DNA of 64,000 nucleotides from assembly GCA_047621325.1 (NCBI GenBank), contig JBLHLT010000008.1, positions 106,647 through 170,646 on the forward strand. The letters run 5' to 3'. Shown here in pieces: positions 9,308-18,386 of this stretch (positions within the stretch are counted from its first letter, which is position 1; every line of letters starts with the position of its first letter). The notes under the pieces are model-generated. The model made no database searches, had not been told where the DNA came from, and worked only from the letters and a program-made list of their open reading frames with translations. Both the position numbers and the translations under genes were made by a program. The stretch is from Bermanella sp047621325. GTDB lineage: Bacteria > Pseudomonadota > Gammaproteobacteria > Pseudomonadales > Oceanobacteraceae.

Positions 9308-9429
9308 ATTGTTTAAAATTAAGTGGATATTAACATCTGTTATCAACAGTATTATCTTTGATAAAACGCCCTATACACTATATAAAGCGTTTTTATGATC
9401 CAGCTTAATACTATAACCAAGCCTTAAAC

Positions 9430-10275
9430 TTAAAACGCGTAAAGGTATTCTACCCAAATTTTGTCATCACTTTCGTTCTCAGATAAACGGTGAAAATTGA
9501 AACGTAAGTTTTGTGTTTGAGTAACTTGGTAGCCTAGGGTTAATTCAATCTGATCATCGCGAATGCCTAAACCACTATCAGCCACATCATCAGACCATGA
9601 CTTACCCAGTATTGATTGGGTGTAGGTGTAAGCCCCCAGAAACCACCAGTCGTCACTAAATTTATAACGTCCATACATTTTAAATGATGTGATAAGAGAC
9701 GCTATATCTACACCATTGCTCGATGTGTTTAGGCTTTGCTGCGTAGCGCCAGTTGTATCCGCTTGCGCTTTAGCCTCTGCCAATTTATGACTATTATCCT
9801 CAGTGATGACACCACCAATTAACAACACAGGCCAAAGGAAGGTGTTTTTGTTAACAGGGAGTGTGGCCAAAGGCCCTGCCTGTATCACAGACATTTGGCC
9901 AAAGAATGGATGATCTTTAAAAACCGCATCCAGCGTCCAACCCAAACCGTTATCTGTATTCAATGAGCCATAACGAAAACGATAATTTGTATTTGTTACT
10001 TCGTCGCTCATGCCAGATGCAGAACCTGCAAATTTAGGATCGCCCCCTTCCTCATCAGTCATGTCATTCATCTCTAAAATAAAGCCAGTTTTACGAGTCG
10101 CTCCAGGGTCGGACAACATGTACATGGCTTTAAGGTTCATACCTTTGTTACCAATACCCGTGCCCAAAGCGGTATACGCTTCGGTTGGGCTAGACATATC
10201 GATATCCTCATCAGCAATGACATAATTCGCTGTAAAGGCGCTACAAACCATAATTATTAATAAGTGCTTAATCAT
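9430..10275 (-). CDS. outer-membrane beta-barrel protein
   Basis: 281 residues from the chosen start. The ATG at 10275 begins a clean signal peptide (MIKHLLIIMVCSAFTANYVIA, cut before DED); an upstream in-frame ATG at 10305 would add ten charged residues and was rejected. The mature part has alternating-residue strands (TNYRFRYGSL, SFKMYGRYKF, DQIELTLGYQV, NLRFNFHRL) and ends WVEYLYAF with a terminal Phe, the usual BAM recognition end. About 8-12 strands are likely. Sits between two paralogous inner-membrane proteins, so a shared envelope role is plausible. Substrate unknown. Confidence 0.8.
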   Translation of the reverse strand: MIKHLLIIMVCSAFTANYVIADEDIDMSSPTEAYTALGTGIGNKGMNLKAMYMLSDPGATRKTGFILEMNDMTDEEGGDPKFAGSASGMSDEVTNTNYRFRYGSLNTDNGLGWTLDAVFKDHPFFGQMSVIQAGPLATLPVNKNTFLWPVLLIGGVITEDNSHKLAEAKAQADTTGATQQSLNTSSNGVDIASLITSFKMYGRYKFSDDWWFLGAYTYTQSILGKSWSDDVADSGLGIRDDQIELTLGYQVTQTQNLRFNFHRLSENESDDKIWVEYLYAF

Positions 10276-10374
10276 TTTATGTACTCTTTTTGATTGGCAG
10301 TTCATTCACTGCCACAATTGATCGAATATTGAGATGAACATGCAAGCTCAAAACTCATTTCAAAATTAAAGTGC

Positions 10375-11262
10375 TTATATCTGCTCGTTTTTTTGATCGA
10401 ACTCATTTACGCAATCGGCACGATGAGGCGGTGGGTTTACACCATAAGGAGGTGTTTTGGTTTTATGTTGTTTTCGTAAATACCAAATAGCGAATGGAAT
10501 ATGGAGTGCCAAATTAATCCCACCCCATATCATCAATGTATTTTCATTAAACCAAGGCTCTGAGTTCATGACGGGGGTGAAAACATCGTGTATGCCACGC
10601 ACAAGAACATGTAGAGCCAAAGAATAAACACGGGCAATCATGTAAAGTTCTGGACGTTTTTTTAGTACTGGATATAACTCGGCTGCCATTAATATACAAA
10701 AAGAGCTAGCAAAGAAGGCTGGGCTTTCGCCATATACGAAGCACATGTTCCAAGTGGTATAAAGGAAGTTCCACGATGCCGTGGAGTAAAAAAGTAATTC
10801 GTTCGGTCTGTCTTTAGAAATTACCCAATATTGTTGAATTTTGTTTTTGTAAAGCGGCAGCGGAATGGTGGCGCATAGAATCATGCCACAGATGGCATTA
10901 AAGTAGTTTCCCGTGGTTAAGTCCTTAAGCGTCGCCTCTGCGATATTCAGGAACAACACACCATATAGAACATATAGAACCCAGCTACCACGGAACGTTC
11001 GCATTAAAGGGTGAGTGTTGCCTCGGTAATACCAAGCTATGCGAGCACCGCCGACGATAATGGCCGTTGGCACCAATACGCTGATGATTTTTGACCAGCG
11101 AAACCAACCTTCCACCTGATCCCATAAAGGAAAACTGAGCAGTGCTGCCATCCAGAGTGCAAAGGCTATTCTTGGGTATTTTCTCATGACATCAATGAGC
11201 AGCAGAAGAAAAGCGATGTACCCAGCCATCGACAAGGCATAGTGCCAAATTGGTATATTCAT
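10375..11262 (-). CDS. polytopic inner-membrane protein, paralogue of the 8326-9261 product
   Basis: 295 residues, about nine hydrophobic segments, hydrophilic C-terminal tail of about 35 residues. Shares with the other paralogue the sequence FLNIAEATLKDLTTG, VISKDRPNELL and ASWNFLYTTWN at matching positions, so the two arose by duplication. No known catalytic motif. It is the first gene on the minus strand of this block and diverges from the marR-type gene across a 311-base gap, which makes it a candidate target of that regulator. Confidence 0.8.
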   Translation of the reverse strand: MNIPIWHYALSMAGYIAFLLLLIDVMRKYPRIAFALWMAALLSFPLWDQVEGWFRWSKIISVLVPTAIIVGGARIAWYYRGNTHPLMRTFRGSWVLYVLYGVLFLNIAEATLKDLTTGNYFNAICGMILCATIPLPLYKNKIQQYWVISKDRPNELLFYSTASWNFLYTTWNMCFVYGESPAFFASSFCILMAAELYPVLKKRPELYMIARVYSLALHVLVRGIHDVFTPVMNSEPWFNENTLMIWGGINLALHIPFAIWYLRKQHKTKTPPYGVNPPPHRADCVNEFDQKNEQI

Positions 11263-11573
11263 TTGCGCATGACTCCAGTAGTTGAAAGGAAGTTCGTTAC
11301 AACATTTGAGTTACTTTTCAAACTATGTGTAGCGACATCCCTTTAGATATTTATCTAGAAAGATAAGTATATTGATTACTATCTTTCTTGCAAGATATTT
11401 ACTTATCGTCTAAGTTCTATACTCACTTCCCTTGACTCAGGTCATGTTTCATACAAACTATAGGGCTCAGTGAAAGCCGCTACTTACTGTTAGTTGCTAA
11501 AATATAAGTTTTCTTATTTTCTAAGTTCAGCGGGGCTTAGCGACAAATTTTTACAATAAAGGAGAAATACGGG
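11263..11573. promoter_or_regulatory. divergent intergenic region with nested palindromes
   Basis: No gene seen in these 311 bases. AT-rich, containing AGAAAGATA (11357-11365) and its exact complement TATCTTTCT (11380-11388) 14 bases apart, overlapping a perfect 10-bp palindrome TCTTGCAAGA (11386-11395). MarR dimers bind short palindromes of this kind, and the site lies between the marR-type gene and the divergent membrane-protein gene. Operator function is inferred. Confidence 0.4.
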
Positions 11574-12077
11574 GTGGCAGAACGATATGACACAGAGCAA
11601 GAGTTAGAGTTTTATCGAAAATATTGGTCGGAAGCTTATGGACAGACAGGTCAGTTTGGTATTTATTTGCTAAAAGCTCGGGAGCTGAGTCTACAAAAAG
11701 TGATGCCCGCAGTAGAAAAAACAGGATTAAGCACCGCAGAGTTTGATGCCTTGACGACGCTTCGAAGATCCGCGCCTCCACATCAAGCTACACCAACGGA
11801 GCTGCAACGTTCGATGCTGATTACCTCTGGTGGCTTAACTAAAATACTGTATCAATTGGAAGAGAAAGGCTTGGTGAGTCGCTCGACTAATGAGCAGGAT
11901 AAGCGTGTGAAATATGTCAATCTAACATCAAAAGGAAAAAGCTTGGTTGAAAAAACCATACAGGCTGTGCACCAACTTCAAGAACAGTGGTTAGAGGGGG
12001 CATTAACAAAAAATGAAACTGATAAATTGATTCAACTACTTGGAAAATCGATCAAATTTCTAGAAGGCGAAATTTAA
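11574..12077 (+). CDS. MarR family transcriptional regulator
   Basis: 167-residue cytoplasmic winged-helix dimer. The MarR core is clear: LSTAEFDALTTLRR, then PTELQRSMLITSGGLTKILYQLEEKGLVSR as the recognition helix region, and the wing NEQDKRVKYVNLTSKG. The start is GTG, nine bases after a GGAG. Divergent from the membrane/beta-barrel block and 136 bases before an antiporter gene, so it probably controls one or both. The ligand is not deducible. Confidence 0.9.
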   Translation: MAERYDTEQELEFYRKYWSEAYGQTGQFGIYLLKARELSLQKVMPAVEKTGLSTAEFDALTTLRRSAPPHQATPTELQRSMLITSGGLTKILYQLEEKGLVSRSTNEQDKRVKYVNLTSKGKSLVEKTIQAVHQLQEQWLEGALTKNETDKLIQLLGKSIKFLEGEI

Positions 12078-12213
12078 TCGAACACATTCGCATGGCCACT
12101 TTTTTTGTTTTGATAATACTCTAAACCTGACGCTAATAACCTGAATCATACGAGCATTCATAGAATATTTATTGAATGGACATCCCCCTAATACGACAAG
12201 AGATAATTTTTAT

Positions 12214-13422
12214 ATGGATGCCTCAAGTGTAATATTTCAGCTGCTGATCATTTTGGTCTTTGCTCGTGTGTTTGGTGAAATATTAGCTTACTTTGGCGCC
12301 CCTCCCGTGATCGGAGAGTTAGTGGCAGGTATTGTTATCGGCCCATCAATATTTGGCTGGGTCGAGATGAATGCCGTTATTAAGATAATGGGTGAAATTG
12401 GCGTTATTTTGCTTTTGTTTGATGTAGGATTGGAAACCGATTTACAAAAACTGGCAAAAACGGGTATTAAATCCGTGGTGGTGGCCATAGGCGGTTTTTT
12501 TGCACCCTTCGCTTTGGGTTTTGCCTTATCTTATTGGTGGTTTGAGCTGCCGTTATTGAGCGCTCTTTTTGTGGGTGGTGCGTTAACCGCTACTAGCATT
12601 GGTATCACGATTAGGGTCTTGGGTGACATGAATCGCCTAAACAGTACCGAAGGTCAGATTACTTTAGGTGCCGCAGTCTTAGACGATATATTAGGGGTCA
12701 TATTATTAGCCGTACTTTTTGATTTTTCAACAAAAGGACAGATCGACTGGCTAAATACACTGACCATTTTAGCGTTTGTTAGTATTTTCTTTTTGATCGC
12801 TCCTATCATCGCTAAAATATTTGCACGCCAAATTCAGAAGTTAGATTCACGGGTCAATTACCCAGGATTAAAACCCACCACGGTTGTTGCATTGGTATTA
12901 TTTTTTGCATGGCTAGCTCACTTTTTTGGCGCACCTGAATTACTGGGTGGATTTGCAGCGGGGATCGCCCTTTCTAGACGGTTTTTTCTACCCTTTGGAG
13001 CAGCGCTTCATAATGAAAAAGAATTCGCTCAGAAAATTGAAGTGCAGATTAGACCCATTGTTCAATTGTTTACGCCAATATTTTTTGTATCAGTGGGTCT
13101 GTCACTGGATCTTGGCCAAATTGATTGGCAATCCAGTTTCTTCTGGTACTTCTCATTAGCATTACTTGTGGTTGCAATTGTGACTAAATTCACGGGAGCC
13201 ATGTTAATTAAAGAGCCGTGGGAGCGAAAAGTTGTGATTGGCATGAGCATGGTGCCCAGAGGAGAAGTTGGATTAATTTTTACTGGCTTAGGCGCTTCAG
13301 CCGCTGTTTTCAGTGATGAAGTTTATACCGCCTTGGTTATGGTGATCGTTTATACAACGGTGCTTTCTCCATTTTGGATCAAGTTATACTATAAATACAA
13401 AGGCGATAAATTAGAAAGCTAA
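12214..13422 (+). CDS. CPA2-family cation:proton antiporter (KefB/NapA type)
   Basis: 402 residues, about 12 membrane segments. Typical CPA2 features: GAPPVIGELVAGIVIGPS near residue 30, LLLFDVGLETDL, the GGALTATSIGIT segment followed by AAVLDDILGVI (ion-binding Asp pair), and MVPRGEVGLIF near the end. No C-terminal TrkA-N domain, so it is of the NapA/short Kef type rather than full KefB. I chose ATG 12214 (AAGAGA ten bases upstream) over a TTG 42 bases earlier. Exchanges Na+ or K+ for H+ across the inner membrane. Confidence 0.88.
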   Translation: MDASSVIFQLLIILVFARVFGEILAYFGAPPVIGELVAGIVIGPSIFGWVEMNAVIKIMGEIGVILLLFDVGLETDLQKLAKTGIKSVVVAIGGFFAPFALGFALSYWWFELPLLSALFVGGALTATSIGITIRVLGDMNRLNSTEGQITLGAAVLDDILGVILLAVLFDFSTKGQIDWLNTLTILAFVSIFFLIAPIIAKIFARQIQKLDSRVNYPGLKPTTVVALVLFFAWLAHFFGAPELLGGFAAGIALSRRFFLPFGAALHNEKEFAQKIEVQIRPIVQLFTPIFFVSVGLSLDLGQIDWQSSFFWYFSLALLVVAIVTKFTGAMLIKEPWERKVVIGMSMVPRGEVGLIFTGLGASAAVFSDEVYTALVMVIVYTTVLSPFWIKLYYKYKGDKLES

Positions 13423-13471
13423 GGCGCTCTGATTAAATTTTAGTGTGGTGACATGCAGATTGGTTTCACAT

Positions 13472-13505
13472 AAAAAAAGCGGATGCTATGACATCCGCTT
13501 TTTTT
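13472..13505. terminator. bidirectional intrinsic terminator
   Basis: 14-bp perfect stem (AAAAAAAGCGGATG and complement) with a 6-base loop. It is A-rich on the left and T-rich on the right, serving the antiporter gene (plus) and tas (minus). Confidence 0.9.
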
Positions 13506-13529
13506 GTGTGCATTAAATAGTAACCTAGA

Positions 13530-14567
13530 TTACGGCGCAGGATTAGGATGAATCATATGCACCTTGGCAATCTCATTTAAAACATCGTCACTTAAACTCA
13601 CGTCAATTGATGCAATGTTTTCTTTTAATTGCGCCATCGTGGTCGCGCCAATAATATTACTGGTCACAAACGATTGCTGATTTACAAACGCAAGACTCAT
13701 TTGAGCTGGGGTTAAGTTAAAGTATTGAGCGATATTCACATAGGCATTTATGGCTTTAACCGCTTGTTCATTATTATAACGAGTAAAACGCTCGTAAAGT
13801 GTTAAGCGCCCTTTTTCAGGCTTATCATCCCCTAAATATTTACCGCTTAATGCACCAAATGCCATCGGGCTATACGCTAACAAGCCGATGTTTTCACGAT
13901 GACTCACTTCGGCCAAGCCCACTTCGTAGGTACGGTTTAATAAGTTGTATGGGTTTTGTATCGACACTGGCTTGGTAAAACCGTGCTCTTCACAAATGCT
14001 TAATGCTTTCATTACGCCCCAAGGCGTTTCATTGCTAAAGCCCCAATGCCGAATCTTACCTTGCTGAACTAGCTCATTAATGGCGCTAATGGTGTCGAAT
14101 AACGGCGTTATTTGTTCTTCACTCTTGGCTTGATACCCAAGTTGACCAAAGAAATTTGTATTGCGATCCGGCCAATGCAATTGGTACAAGTCGACATAGT
14201 CTGTTTGCAAACGTTGTAAGCTTGTTTCGATCGCTTGGTGTATGTGCTCTTTTGTTAAACGCGGACCATTTCTAAGATAGGTTAAGCCATTACCTGGGCC
14301 TGCTACCTTCGTGGCTAAAACAACATCATCACGCTGCCCGCGCTTTGCGAGCCACGTTCCAATATATTGCTCTGTTAACCCTTGGGTTTCTGGCTTAGGT
14401 GGCACTGGGTACATCTCGGCAGTATCAATAAAATTAATGCCTTGTGATAACGCATAATCAAGCTGTTCATGGGCCTCATGTTCTGAATTTTGCTCACCCC
14501 ACGTCATGGTGCCCAAACAAATTAGGCTCACATCAATATTGGTATTGCCTAGCTTTTTAAATTTCAT
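13530..14567 (-). CDS. tas: aldo/keto reductase Tas
   Basis: 345-residue NADPH-dependent TIM-barrel oxidoreductase. E. coli Tas can complement tyrosine auxotrophy in starved cells; the physiological substrate is unclear. Sequence landmarks match Tas closely: LGTMTWGEQNSE, GINFIDTAEMYPVPP with catalytic Asp and Tyr, the lysine in ATKVAGPG, and YDLYQLHWP-type DLYQLHWPDR. The start at ATG 14567 follows an AAAGGG; the longer frame would add 22 residues absent from the family. A terminator lies just upstream, so it is transcribed separately from the next gene. Confidence 0.9.
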   Translation of the reverse strand: MKFKKLGNTNIDVSLICLGTMTWGEQNSEHEAHEQLDYALSQGINFIDTAEMYPVPPKPETQGLTEQYIGTWLAKRGQRDDVVLATKVAGPGNGLTYLRNGPRLTKEHIHQAIETSLQRLQTDYVDLYQLHWPDRNTNFFGQLGYQAKSEEQITPLFDTISAINELVQQGKIRHWGFSNETPWGVMKALSICEEHGFTKPVSIQNPYNLLNRTYEVGLAEVSHRENIGLLAYSPMAFGALSGKYLGDDKPEKGRLTLYERFTRYNNEQAVKAINAYVNIAQYFNLTPAQMSLAFVNQQSFVTSNIIGATTMAQLKENIASIDVSLSDDVLNEIAKVHMIHPNPAP

Positions 14568-14585
14568 AACCAACCCTTTAAAAAC

Positions 14586-14617
14586 AAAAAAACCGATAGC
14601 GCTTACCCTATCGGTTT
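14586..14617 (-). terminator. intrinsic terminator
   Basis: Stem AAACCGATAG / CTATCGGTTT (10 bp) with an 8-base loop. On the minus strand it is followed by a run of T, so it ends transcripts from the lipoprotein gene upstream and isolates tas. Confidence 0.8.
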
Positions 14618-14683
14618 CATTATTAAGACTCAATAATTGCTTAACGCTAAGCTTGGAATGAATCGTTCCAGTAATACGCTAAA

Positions 14684-15391
14684 TTAATTTTGAATTTTGC
14701 AATTACGCCATTCACAGCGTACCAAAAAGTAGGAGTTATCCGCACAACTGGCCTCTAAAACTTCGTTGGGACCATCTGCTTTTAACGTACGGACTTTTGG
14801 ATTAACACAGCCTTCGCGCTTAGCCATGCGTTCAATGGCGTAAGCGCTGCGAGAGAATTTCGTGTTTGACTTACCTTCCATCTGGCTCATTTTAAGATAG
14901 AGGTCTTCACCTTGAGCATCGCGCTTTTGCTGCAGCTTAACCAGCAGCGGATACATTTTTGAATCTTCACGTAAATCCATTGCGCCATCACGGTATTCCG
15001 CCATGATATCTAAACACGTTGCTGTTTTATCGCCGCTTTCTAAAAGTTCAGCTACACGCTGTTCCGCTTCGGCCACGATATCGAAGGTTAATCCCATTGC
15101 ATAACGGGCTCCGGTTTCTTGGCGAGAATCGGTTAGGGTTACAAGGTTGTAGCTCAAACCATAATCAGCTGCTTCAACTAGGCTGCCGTTACGTTTCCAC
15201 CAGCTACGGTAACCGCGCCATGCCGCTTGCTTCGCCGTCACACTTAAATCACTACATTGATCTGTCAGTTTACGAACCGTGACATCCTCAACCAGAGCAT
15301 AGCTAATGGCTTGTTCATCTGGTGTACGCGATACACCACTACAGGCACTTATGGCCAACACACACATCACTAAAGTTAAACGTTGCAACAC
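14684..15391 (-). CDS. lipoprotein of unknown function
   Basis: 235 residues, family not recognised. A GTG at 15391 follows GGAG by seven bases and gives the signal peptide VLQRLTLVMCVLAISAC, whose lipobox LAISAC marks lipidation; the longest frame would place 34 charged residues ahead of this signal and was rejected. The mature part is largely helical and charged, with several cysteines near the C-terminus (REGCVNP, EASCAD, VRCEWRNC) that could form disulfides. Probably periplasm-facing. Confidence 0.75.
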   Translation of the reverse strand: MLQRLTLVMCVLAISACSGVSRTPDEQAISYALVEDVTVRKLTDQCSDLSVTAKQAAWRGYRSWWKRNGSLVEAADYGLSYNLVTLTDSRQETGARYAMGLTFDIVAEAEQRVAELLESGDKTATCLDIMAEYRDGAMDLREDSKMYPLLVKLQQKRDAQGEDLYLKMSQMEGKSNTKFSRSAYAIERMAKREGCVNPKVRTLKADGPNEVLEASCADNSYFLVRCEWRNCKIQN

Positions 15392-15438
15392 GTTAGCACT
15401 CCTTAATTTACTTTTATTTATTGTAGATGAAACCAGCG

Positions 15439-15681
15439 CTAAACGTTTAGCGATTCTAGCCAGTGAATCAATTCTTCTTCGGTAAACGGCCAACCTAATT
15501 CATGGCCATCTTTTGTTCTTAGTATTGGAATCAGCATGCCGTATTGATCAACCAAAGCGTCATCAGCCGCAATATCGACATACGTTAAACTAAAACCCAA
15601 TACTGGAGCAATACGACGCGTCATACGCTCTGCTATGTCGCATAAATGACAACCCGTTGTGCCTAATAACGCTAACTGCAC
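15439..15681 (-). CDS. glutaredoxin-like thioredoxin-fold protein (DUF836 type)
   Basis: 80 residues with a redox CxxC in GTTGCHLCDIAE near residue 12, as in the small glutaredoxin-like DUF836 proteins. The remainder (YVDIAADDALVDQYGMLIPIL) has the cis-proline (I-P) expected of the fold. Starts at GTG, six bases after AGGA. Likely a thiol-disulfide exchange protein; partner unknown. Confidence 0.85.
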   Translation of the reverse strand: MQLALLGTTGCHLCDIAERMTRRIAPVLGFSLTYVDIAADDALVDQYGMLIPILRTKDGHELGWPFTEEELIHWLESLNV

Positions 15682-15745
15682 AGCTTATCCTAATACTTTA
15701 TGGTGAGCGCAGAATACCACGGTATGAAACAATAAAAAATGCCAT

Positions 15746-15782
15746 AAAAAAACGGGTAGCGCAGTAAACCGCCCTACCCGTT
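15746..15782 (-). terminator. intrinsic terminator
   Basis: AACGGGTAG (15751-15759) pairs with CTACCCGTT (15774-15782). On the minus strand the stem is followed by seven T, so it ends the DUF5610 gene transcript. Confidence 0.8.
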
Positions 15783-15804
15783 GTAAAGTGTTTGCTTACG
15801 TTAA

Positions 15805-16935
15805 TTATGCGTTTAGCGCATTTAACATAGGCTTTAGTAGATCAGGTAACTGACTTTTACCCAGCATTTGAGTAGTTTGATCCATTTGCTCAAACAAATT
15901 TTCAAGTAAGCTGCGTGAGTTAGCAAACTGATTCGCCTCTTCAAATGCCTTTTTTACGCCTTGAGCAAAATTCGCTAATGGATCAGCCAAGCCTTTCGGT
16001 AATTTGGCTGTTTCATAGCCTTTACCGCCATTACCGATTGCCTCACCCTTCATCGCGCCGTATTCGTAAGCGCCTATTTGGGTTTGCTTTAAATCTAAAC
16101 TGAATTCAGCAATTTGATCCGCATCACTCGTGAGATTCATCGCCATATCAAATGCAGTACCCAGATCACCGGTATAAAACTCATTGGCTAAGTCATTCAC
16201 CTGTGACATCAACGATTCAATAGCGGCCATTTCTTCATCGTTTAAATCACCCTCAACCAAAAGATTAAAGCCTGAACTGTTATTTTGCTCACTGTAACTG
16301 GCGTAGAGTTCTTTACTGTCACCACGTGCTTTTAAGGCTTCTTGATAAGATTCGTAATTGCTCATAGCCTGAATTTTCACCACATCACCTTCTTGCGTGG
16401 TCAACTCAAATTCGAAGCTATTGCTGGTGCGCTCATAGGCTTTTGCGTATTCACCGGTATTGGATTTTACAATTTCAGCTTGAGGGTTGAAGGTGCTTTT
16501 TTCTAACTCATCAATACCGTCATAGATACCCTGTTCGGCTGAATTGATTTTCTCTGCCAAAGGCTCATTTAGCTTATTTAATGCATCTATTTGCTCACGA
16601 GCCTGCTTAAAGCCCGTTTCAACGCCACTGCGCGCCGCATTAAACATCGACTGCAAGTCTTCATCGCTGGCGCCATTTGCGCGGGCTTGGTTTATGCGTT
16701 TGCCCACATGCTGCATAACACTATCAATCACAGCATCAACATCAAACAAACTATTAGATTCGTTAACCGTTTTTTCAGGCGGCAAGTCCACACCAAGGTT
16801 ATCTTTGAGAGCTTGGCCTAAACGCTGATGGGCAAACTTGTCTTGATCAAGATTTTCTTCAGCCATAACACGAGGCTGAATAGGCTGTGAGAACAGGTTG
16901 GATTTATTGAATAATGCAGAATTAAACGACAACAT
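15805..16935 (-). CDS. DUF5610 domain protein
   Basis: 376 residues, strongly helical, soluble, no signal peptide. The region at about 30-150 (LGQALKDNLGVDLPPEK, then VMQHVGKRINQARANGASDEDLQSMF) resembles DUF5610, a domain of unknown function found in marine gammaproteobacteria. The remainder has an ELTTQEGDVVKIQ beta segment and a helical C-terminus (LLENLFEQMDQTTQMLG). AGAGG precedes the ATG. Terminated by its own hairpin, so monocistronic. Function unknown. Confidence 0.78.
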   Translation of the reverse strand: MLSFNSALFNKSNLFSQPIQPRVMAEENLDQDKFAHQRLGQALKDNLGVDLPPEKTVNESNSLFDVDAVIDSVMQHVGKRINQARANGASDEDLQSMFNAARSGVETGFKQAREQIDALNKLNEPLAEKINSAEQGIYDGIDELEKSTFNPQAEIVKSNTGEYAKAYERTSNSFEFELTTQEGDVVKIQAMSNYESYQEALKARGDSKELYASYSEQNNSSGFNLLVEGDLNDEEMAAIESLMSQVNDLANEFYTGDLGTAFDMAMNLTSDADQIAEFSLDLKQTQIGAYEYGAMKGEAIGNGGKGYETAKLPKGLADPLANFAQGVKKAFEEANQFANSRSLLENLFEQMDQTTQMLGKSQLPDLLKPMLNALNA

Positions 16936-17271
16936 GGCACACCTCTAGGTAGCCAGCCTTGGCTTAGTTAAATAAGTGATACCTGACTTATCGACCCAAG
17001 GGCGATTTACTTTAGCTGAATTCATATAGTCTATAAGGCTAATAACATATAAAAAACCATGTCCTATATAAGCCTATCGCATAACAAAAACATGCCAGTA
17101 TCGACCCACCACAAACCTGTCTAACAATCACACCAACCCCAGTAAAAACTGTAAGACAATCTATCGAGCCGACTCAAAAAAATAGACTTGTACCACTAAT
17201 AATGAAAGACCCACCCCTTGTAGATTGTTAATATTTGTAACCATAAATAACAATAAAAATAATGTGATGAC
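16936..17271. other. divergent intergenic region
   Basis: 336 bases without a gene, between the divergent DUF5610 and desaturase genes. AT-rich, so it presumably carries promoters for both, but no reading frame, tRNA, strong hairpin or recognised operator is apparent. Confidence 0.5.
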
Positions 17272-18306
17272 ATGAACTCTCCAAACACCCAAGACGCCAT
17301 AGCGATCAAAAACATCCAGCACGCTATTCGCCAAGCCGATGCCGACTTAAAGCAACGCCACCCTGTTTTGTTACATCAAAATGCCATTGGCCTTACGATT
17401 TGCTTAGTGTCATTAATTGGCATGCTACTTTCAGGCTACGCCTATATCACCGGATCGATTCCCGCATGGGCCTGCGTGATAATTTCAGCATTTTTTGCCT
17501 CTGTCAGCCATGAGCTCGAACACGACCTGATTCACCGTTTGTATTTCCGTAAAAAACTATTTGTGCAAAACACCATGATGGCCATTGTGTGGCTGATGCG
17601 CCCTAACACCGTCAACCCATGGTTTCGCCGCAACATGCATTTCAATCACCACAAGGTATCCGGTACGCCTGATGACATAGAAGAACGTGTACTAGGTAAC
17701 GGCATGGCCTTTAGCTTAAAGCGCATTATTATTACACTTGATGGTTTCCTATCGATCTCTTTACGCATGAAAGAGTTAAGCAGTATGAAGGGCTATCACT
17801 ACTTGGGCTTTGTCTCTAAAGGTGCACCCTTAGCGCATTTATATGTCATAGGCTTGTATGGATTTTTGGCATTCCAACTTTATGATTTATTCAATTTAAA
17901 TGCCGTGCTTGGATTACAGTATTCATCGCTATTACTAGAAGCAATCGATGTGCTTTCAATCGTAATGGTGGTATGGATTTTACCGAATTTATTACGCGCC
18001 TTTTGCTTACACAATATCACCGCTGCGCTGCATTATTATGGTGATGTGGATTCCCTTATTAAACAGTGCCAAATCATGAATCACTGGAGCTTACTTCCTA
18101 TCCAGCTTTTCTGTTTCAACTTTGGCGCCACCCATGCCATGCATCATTTTGTGGTAAGCCAGCCGTTTTATTTACGTCAAATGGTCGCTCACAAGGTTTA
18201 CCCTGTATTAAAAGAGAACGGGGTGCGCTTTAATGATTTTTCCAGTGTATTAAGAGCAAACCGCTTTACTAAAAGCACAAACGCTCAGCTCGTAACTCAA
18301 GCCTAA
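17272..18306 (+). CDS. membrane fatty acid desaturase/hydroxylase family protein
   Basis: 344 residues. The three histidine boxes that bind the di-iron centre are visible: HELEHDLIH near residue 83, HFNHHK near 124, and HAMHH near 288. Membrane helices at about 45-85 and 185-250 fit the family. Probably desaturates or hydroxylates an acyl or related hydrophobic chain at the inner membrane using O2. The ribosome site is weak. Ends at a 23-bp terminator. Confidence 0.85.
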   Translation: MNSPNTQDAIAIKNIQHAIRQADADLKQRHPVLLHQNAIGLTICLVSLIGMLLSGYAYITGSIPAWACVIISAFFASVSHELEHDLIHRLYFRKKLFVQNTMMAIVWLMRPNTVNPWFRRNMHFNHHKVSGTPDDIEERVLGNGMAFSLKRIIITLDGFLSISLRMKELSSMKGYHYLGFVSKGAPLAHLYVIGLYGFLAFQLYDLFNLNAVLGLQYSSLLLEAIDVLSIVMVVWILPNLLRAFCLHNITAALHYYGDVDSLIKQCQIMNHWSLLPIQLFCFNFGATHAMHHFVVSQPFYLRQMVAHKVYPVLKENGVRFNDFSSVLRANRFTKSTNAQLVTQA

Positions 18307-18312
18307 AACGAT

Positions 18313-18368
18313 AAACACAAAAAAGCCCGCCTAAGTCATCACATTCTTAGGCGGGCTTTTTTGTGTTT
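18313..18368. terminator. strong bidirectional intrinsic terminator
   Basis: A 23-bp perfect stem (18313-18335 and 18346-18368) with a 10-base loop; the GC core is flanked by A-run and T-run. Serves the desaturase (plus) and the asparaginase-like gene (minus). Confidence 0.93.
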
Positions 18369-18386
18369 ATAGCTTTTATAACTCGT

